Shown here in pieces: positions 5,786-9,493 of a stretch of DNA of 9,493 nt. Position 1 is the stretch's first letter. Each line of letters starts with the position of its first letter. The translations under genes were made by a program, and so were the position numbers. Below the pieces are notes generated by a model. The model did no database searches. It was not told the origin of the DNA and saw nothing but the letters and a program-made list of their open reading frames with translations. This DNA is from an uncultured Elusimicrobia bacterium (lineage in GTDB: Bacteria > Elusimicrobiota > Endomicrobiia > Endomicrobiales > Endomicrobiaceae). Location: contig CALGGE010000023.1 in the NCBI GenBank assembly GCA_937916125.1, forward strand, positions 1-9,493, in the 5' to 3' direction.

Positions 5786-5908
5786 AAAAGAGAAGTAAAA
5801 AACAAAAATTTTAAGGAGGAGGTGTGCCATGAACAGAAAACTTTTGAGTTTAGTCTTGGCAGCAGTATTCACAGTAAGTCTTGGAACAAACGGTTTTTCA
5901 GCTTATGA
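5786..5908 (+). repeat. Right arm of the 123-bp perfect inverted repeat
   Basis: Exact reverse complement of 4965-5087, covering the leader from AAAAGAGAAG, the Shine-Dalgarno, the ATG at 5829 and the whole signal peptide. Synonymous positions are also identical. Since the proteins differ widely immediately after the signal peptide, DNA-level homogenisation or recent cassette exchange is implied. Confidence 0.95.
5813..5824 (+). promoter_or_regulatory. Very strong tandem Shine-Dalgarno shared by both secreted protein genes
   Basis: AAGGAGGAGGTG contains AGGAGGTG (5817-5824), complementary over eight bases to the usual 16S rRNA 3' tail, with 6 nt from GGAGG to the ATG. A mirrored copy serves the other gene (5049-5060). 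It suggests high translation and fixes both starts. Confidence 0.85.
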
Positions 5909-8900
5909 CAAATACAGTAATTCTTACAATTCTTCTTATGGAACAAGAAACTCCAATGTTTATACGGTTAGTGTAGCTTCCGGTGAAGATAATGTAGATA
6001 GAACCAGTGAACAAAGAACCGGGTTTCAAATTGAAATTCCGGATGCAAATACCACTTTAGGCGGTAATTTGACGGCAGTATTTAAATACAACGGCGGAAC
6101 ATTAATAGGTGTTGAACAGGCTGATGGAACATTCCAGTTGTATGATTCTTATGGTGCAAGATTCACAGTAAACAATGCAGGTGGAATTTGGACAGTTACA
6201 AATGTAAGTTTAAGAACATCCGATTTAGCAGAAATGGAAGCCGCAGGATCTGCAGAAGATTTCTTTAGATCTATGGGCTTTACAAATTCTTTCTTGGGTA
6301 TTGCGGATATGAATGATACTACAACGGAGACTCGGTATAATGCGGATTCGGAACAGAATGAAACCGTAGTTACGGAAGTTACCGGAAAGTCATCTAAAAT
6401 CGGAAGCGGTTGGTGGCAGTTGGCAAAAGACACTTTGAAACAAGGTGCTAATTTTTCATTAAGTATTTCTGAAGGTACGGGTGCAACAGGACCTACTTTA
6501 ACCATATTGGAAAACGGTAAACAGATGGCATCTTATACGACGGATAATACGGTTGAAGGAGTTACAAATTCTCCTTTCGGAAATGGTTCATATAGTGGTC
6601 TTAGACAGACAGCAAATTATTACTATGACAGTCATGGTTTTATGACGGGTTATTCTCAGGCAACTATGGAAGATACTGAAACAGACAATGGAACAGTTTC
6701 AGGAAAATGGATTCAGAATGTGACAAAGATAACCTATGATAAAGACGGTGTAAGAACGGATTCTACTTATAAATTATTTGACTGGGCTAACGATCCTATG
6801 GGTACGGTAAATAATTCTAATAGTGATATAGCGCTTGGCGGAGCTGAAGTAACAGCTTCTACTATAGGTCAGGAAATATCTAAAACGTATTATTCCGCAA
6901 ACAATTCCGCATTGTATTCCTATGATTTCACCAATAACAATGTAACATATTTTGCTAACAACAAACAGAGTTTTGTTAGAAATGAAACCGGAACAACCGT
7001 AGGTTTGTATGAATATTCCGCAAACGGAGTTATTCAGGCATATTTCAATGCAAACGGAACTGTTGAGGGCAGTGATGAAAAAGTCGGAACTACTACCATA
7101 TTTGACAGATGGGGCAGACAGTTGTACACCGCAACAGGTGGAGGTTTGGATGATCCGACAGGGAAAAATGCTTTTACAAATAAAACTTACAGAAATGAAT
7201 TGACTTCACAGTATTATGATATTGTTTTAGGTAATATAGATAATAAAACTTTAGCAGCAGATTTTACTTACAACAGTTCTACGGGAACATTTGATGCTAA
7301 TCCGGGAACAGGAACTGCAATAAGCAGCTTAAATATTTATACGGATCAAGTTTTCAAAGGTAATGACTATAGAACTAACGGTTTCTTGGATATGAATAAG
7401 GTTTGGAATGCTATGAATGGTATATCAAACAATAGCTTCACGAATGAAAAACTCAACGAAGTTGCAGTTGGAACCGAGTCCGTAGTTGTTACAATGAGCG
7501 GCTATCTTGATACTTTAAATGCAGCTGCTGATAATATAGAATCTTCCGGCACCAATAGTACAGGTGCGACTGATGAAGCTGATATGACGACTATAGCTAA
7601 TGCTTTAGCGAATGCGGATAGTACTGTAGCAGCAGCAAAAGCCGCTTTGGATGGTGAAATTGCCAAAGGTGCTAATGCAGACAAATCAAAAGTTGAGAAA
7701 TTAGCATCTATTTATGCTGCGGCTTGCCAAACAGCTTCTGAAATGTATGATAGAGCTGAATCTATTGCGGGTATAGCTGCATTCCGTCAAAAGAAGAATA
7801 ATGCAAGTAAGAAAGGTTCTTTGACAGTTTCTGATGCTACTCTTCAAAAATTCGGTAGCTTTTCTATTGCTTCTAACGGGAATGTAACAAATTCAGGCAA
7901 TAATTCTATTACTAAGAGAAGAGAAGCTGCAAGTCAAAAAGCTTTGGATGCTTTCTCTTATGCACAAAATGCATATTCTAAACGTTCCGGTAATAATGCA
8001 AGTGTATTGGCGAATAATTTGAAAGGATTGAATACAGGCTTATATAACCTTGGTTATACTGCAAGTGATATCTATAAGATGTTGAAGTATTCTCATGGTG
8101 GTAAAACTGCTTTGGCTTCTACAACTATTGCGGTAGGTACATGGGATGGAGATAATATTCCCAGTAATGCAGATACAAGTGATGTTTCCTATCAGTCTAA
8201 CTCTACACAGAATATAACAGGTTCAACGCAAGATACACATGTTCAATGGAGTACGCAGAGCAAATCTTCCAATTCTTCAGTAGCTGCGGCAGGTTTAACG
8301 TTCACAAATACTATAATGTTCGGTGGTGCACAGGCTTATCAGACAGAGAAAAATATTGTTACTAATATTTATGAAGCTATTACCGAAACTGTTAGCACAG
8401 AATCCGATCCTGCAGTAGCCGGAACATATCTCGGAACAACGGTAATTGACGGTAGAACTTATGCAATGGTTGGAAATGCAGAGATTAACATCATGGATGG
8501 CGAAGATTTCCATGCACTTGGTGACGAAGTTATCTATATAGACATAACAGGTAAAGAAGATACCGTAAAAGATGCAAAGAAAGGTGATAATGTTATGTTT
8601 ATGGGTGATGTAAGCAAAAATAAAGCTGACGGACACTTTGTTGTAACAATGAAAGAAGAGTACGGTAAAGGATATATGAATTTTGGTTCAAATAGTGATT
8701 CTGTAGCTAAGATGGATGAAGCAAAAAATAAGATTACCGAAATAGCAAAAGTAGCTGCAAGTGGAGATAGAGCCACGGCAGATGCACTTTATCAACAGGC
8801 TGTTGATGAAGGTATATTAAGTGATTCCGGATATAATTGGATCGCAAATAATACTGAAACAAATGTTGATAAACTTGCCGCAGGCAACTTTACTTGGGAT

Positions 8901-8963
8901 AACAAGAATGATGCCGGAAGTATACAGAAAAACTTGGAAGAAGCTTGGAAACTTTTGTTCTAA
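5829..8963 (+). CDS. Secreted, probably surface-exposed protein of unknown family (1044 aa), paralogue of the gene at 2528-5044
   Basis: Family not recognised. The first 26 residues equal those of the paralogue, a Sec signal peptide with likely cleavage after GFSA. Residues 77-150 (LGGNLTAV to FFRSMG) match the paralogue at 46 of 74 positions by hand count. Further shared blocks: YYYDSHGFM (264-272), TYDKDGVRTDSTYKLFDW (302-319), VGTTTIFDRWGR (419-430), TASDIYKML (744-752), TWDGDNIP (771-778), FGGAQAY (831-837), TESDPAVAG (857-865), INIMDG (886-891), MFMGDV (923-928), and a helical end (961-1044) finishing EEAWKLLF. Residues of about 533-725 are absent from the paralogue: an Ala/Lys/Glu-rich helical or coiled-coil region that holds the only Cys seen (C633). 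The mature protein is rich in Ser, Thr, Asn and Gly. A near-consensus promoter and long leader lie upstream and a strong hairpin terminator downstream, so it is a single-gene unit. Function unknown; a structural surface protein or adhesin is the likeliest class. Confidence 0.8.
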   Translation: MNRKLLSLVLAAVFTVSLGTNGFSAYDKYSNSYNSSYGTRNSNVYTVSVASGEDNVDRTSEQRTGFQIEIPDANTTLGGNLTAVFKYNGGTLIGVEQADGTFQLYDSYGARFTVNNAGGIWTVTNVSLRTSDLAEMEAAGSAEDFFRSMGFTNSFLGIADMNDTTTETRYNADSEQNETVVTEVTGKSSKIGSGWWQLAKDTLKQGANFSLSISEGTGATGPTLTILENGKQMASYTTDNTVEGVTNSPFGNGSYSGLRQTANYYYDSHGFMTGYSQATMEDTETDNGTVSGKWIQNVTKITYDKDGVRTDSTYKLFDWANDPMGTVNNSNSDIALGGAEVTASTIGQEISKTYYSANNSALYSYDFTNNNVTYFANNKQSFVRNETGTTVGLYEYSANGVIQAYFNANGTVEGSDEKVGTTTIFDRWGRQLYTATGGGLDDPTGKNAFTNKTYRNELTSQYYDIVLGNIDNKTLAADFTYNSSTGTFDANPGTGTAISSLNIYTDQVFKGNDYRTNGFLDMNKVWNAMNGISNNSFTNEKLNEVAVGTESVVVTMSGYLDTLNAAADNIESSGTNSTGATDEADMTTIANALANADSTVAAAKAALDGEIAKGANADKSKVEKLASIYAAACQTASEMYDRAESIAGIAAFRQKKNNASKKGSLTVSDATLQKFGSFSIASNGNVTNSGNNSITKRREAASQKALDAFSYAQNAYSKRSGNNASVLANNLKGLNTGLYNLGYTASDIYKMLKYSHGGKTALASTTIAVGTWDGDNIPSNADTSDVSYQSNSTQNITGSTQDTHVQWSTQSKSSNSSVAAAGLTFTNTIMFGGAQAYQTEKNIVTNIYEAITETVSTESDPAVAGTYLGTTVIDGRTYAMVGNAEINIMDGEDFHALGDEVIYIDITGKEDTVKDAKKGDNVMFMGDVSKNKADGHFVVTMKEEYGKGYMNFGSNSDSVAKMDEAKNKITEIAKVAASGDRATADALYQQAVDEGILSDSGYNWIANNTETNVDKLAAGNFTWDNKNDAGSIQKNLEEAWKLLF

Positions 8964-8997
8964 GAGTAGAAAAACGGTTAAGTTTGGAAAAAGATAC

Positions 8998-9031
8998 AAT
9001 ACAAGCGGAGGATTTCTCCTCCGCTTGTATT
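8998..9031 (+). terminator. Strong hairpin terminator of the 1044-residue secreted protein gene
   Basis: AATACAAGCGGAGGA (8998-9012), loop TTTC and TCCTCCGCTTGTATT (9017-9031) form a perfect 15-bp stem, starting 34 bp after the stop. There is no long T-run after it, so termination may be less efficient than the stem suggests, or the stem may protect the mRNA 3' end. It separates the gene from the rplJ promoter. Confidence 0.75.
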
Positions 9032-9070
9032 CTTAAAATTGAGTTGTAAACATTAGACTGAAAAAAGTGC

Positions 9071-9099
9071 TTGACAAATAAAAAATTTTTTGATACAAT
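9071..9099 (+). promoter_or_regulatory. Near-consensus sigma-70 promoter for rplJ
   Basis: A perfect TTGACA (9071-9076), a 17-bp spacer and TACAAT (9094-9099), one mismatch from consensus. The predicted start near 9106 coincides with the beginning of the structured L10 leader. Such strength suits a ribosomal-protein operon. Confidence 0.85.
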
Positions 9100-9103
9100 C
9101 TTT

Positions 9104-9220
9104 CGCAGTTCTTTAGAAGTACGGTGTTTTAATTAAAAGGTTTAAGACAGCAAGGGCTTGAAAAAGCTTAATAGAAAGTATTACCTTGCCGAGACTGAGT
9201 GTAAAATATTTTTTTATTTG
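9104..9220 (+). ncRNA. Ribosomal protein L10 leader (autoregulatory cis RNA)
   Basis: A structured leader in front of rplJ. GCAAGG (9150-9155) pairs with CCTTGC (9184-9189), enclosing a GCTT-GAAA-AAGC hairpin (9156-9167). It is followed by GCCGAGACTGAGTG, which resembles the conserved 3' part of L10 leaders. In this family L10, or the L10(L12)4 complex, binds the leader and represses its own operon. Here the attenuator at 9221-9247 directly follows, so control by premature termination is likely. Identification rests on position and fold; no covariance search was run. Confidence 0.75.
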
Positions 9221-9247
9221 CTTCTCATTCTCGTGAGAAGTTTTTTT
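9221..9247 (+). terminator. Attenuator (intrinsic terminator) in the rplJ leader
   Basis: CTTCTCA (9221-9227), loop TTCTCG and TGAGAAG (9234-9240), followed by seven T. It lies 51 bp before the rplJ start and after its promoter, so it must be read through for rplJ to be expressed. Confidence 0.85.
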
Positions 9248-9298
9248 ACGTTTATTTATAAAATAAATAAAAGAAGTACATATAAAGAGGTAAGCAAA

Positions 9299-9493
9299 AT
9301 GCCAAATTTAAAAAATCAGAACGATGTAAAAAGTCTTACTGAAAAGTTTAAAGCAATGAAAGGCATGATTATGACCGAATATCACGGTCTTTCCGTTGCA
9401 CAAATTTCAGAATTAAGAAATCAGTTAAGAAAATGCGGTTGCGAATATTTGGTTGTAAAAAATACTTTAAGAAAAATAGCACTTAAAGAAAAC
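9299..9493 (+). CDS. rplJ: 50S ribosomal protein L10 (uL10), 5' part; runs off the window
   Basis: L10 forms the base of the ribosomal stalk: it binds 23S rRNA and carries the L7/L12 dimers that recruit translation GTPases. The 65 codons present match the N-terminal rRNA-binding domain. They show the family segments MTEYHGLSVAQISELRNQLR (25-44) and CEYLVVKNTLRKIAL (48-62). The frame is open to the last base, about 100 or more residues short of a full protein. The start is supported by AGAGG (9286-9290), 8 nt upstream. In many bacteria rplJ follows rplK and rplA; here it follows a secreted protein gene and begins its own transcription unit, with rplL expected just beyond the window. Confidence 0.97.
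   Translation, partial: MPNLKNQNDVKSLTEKFKAMKGMIMTEYHGLSVAQISELRNQLRKCGCEYLVVKNTLRKIALKEN

Larger units (their letters stand above)
5045..5828. other. 784-bp divergent intergenic region with nested inverted repeats
   Basis: No credible gene of normal size. Going outward from the centre it holds: a good + promoter (5555-5583) preceded by an 11-bp tandem repeat; a weaker minus-strand promoter candidate (5448-5476); a 22-bp inverted repeat that places the same hairpin in each leader (5314-5335, 5685-5706); repeat modules and two palindromic elements confined to the minus-strand leader (5094-5285); and the leader halves of the 123-bp inverted repeat. From hairpin to the shared cassette is 79 nt on the + side and 226 nt on the - side. 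The excess corresponds to the repeat modules. Confidence 0.75.

Noticed and set aside
4965..5908. Transposon with terminal inverted repeats
   Set aside because: The arms are gene starts including coding sequence, there is no transposase between them, and no target duplication is visible.
8295..8636. 113-codon antisense ORF inside the second secreted protein gene
   Set aside because: Shadow of the strongly supported + strand gene; no SD or family features.
2528..8963. RHS/YD-repeat toxin interpretation of the two large proteins
   Set aside because: Only one or two YDK-like motifs each, no repeated YD array, no RHS core and no variable toxin tip or adjacent immunity gene.

Overview
This is an AT-rich bacterial window. 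It holds four complete protein genes and the 5' part of a fifth, separated by intergenic DNA that is full of repeats. Two large secreted proteins, a multi-pass GT-C type membrane protein and dispersed palindromic repeats suggest a diderm lineage with a decorated surface. Elusimicrobiota (Endomicrobia-like) would fit, but the taxon is an inference and not shown by the sequence.

Layout. Positions 1-290 are noncoding: a 32-bp direct repeat and short tandem repeats. thyX (369-1040, +), a flavin-dependent thymidylate synthase, follows with its own promoter. Converging on it is a GT-C/TMTC-like membrane protein gene (1073-2461, -), carrying a palindromic repeat element in frame. Upstream of that, behind a strong terminator, is a secreted protein gene (2528-5044, -). 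A 784-bp divergent intergenic region (5045-5828) separates it from a second, paralogous secreted protein gene (5829-8963, +). After another strong terminator come a near-consensus promoter, an L10 leader with an attenuator, and the start of rplJ (9299 to the window end).

The main point of interest is the divergent pair. The two genes begin with a 123-bp perfect inverted repeat (4965-5087 and 5786-5908) covering the last 43 bp of leader, the Shine-Dalgarno and the signal peptide. The proteins then diverge: 46 of 74 positions are identical in the best N-terminal block, and one protein has a helical insertion of about 190 residues. Nested inside is a 22-bp perfect inverted repeat (5314-5335 and 5685-5706). 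It places the same GACTCC-N7-GGAGTC hairpin in each leader, 12-13 nt after a TATAAA. The arrangement is compatible with promoter inversion, gene conversion between paralogues, or a shared expression cassette for a surface-protein family that I do not recognise.

How the genes may work together: thyX and rplJ are housekeeping genes. The two secreted proteins are Ser/Thr/Asn/Gly-rich and could be substrates of the adjacent GT-C-like protein; that link rests on proximity only.
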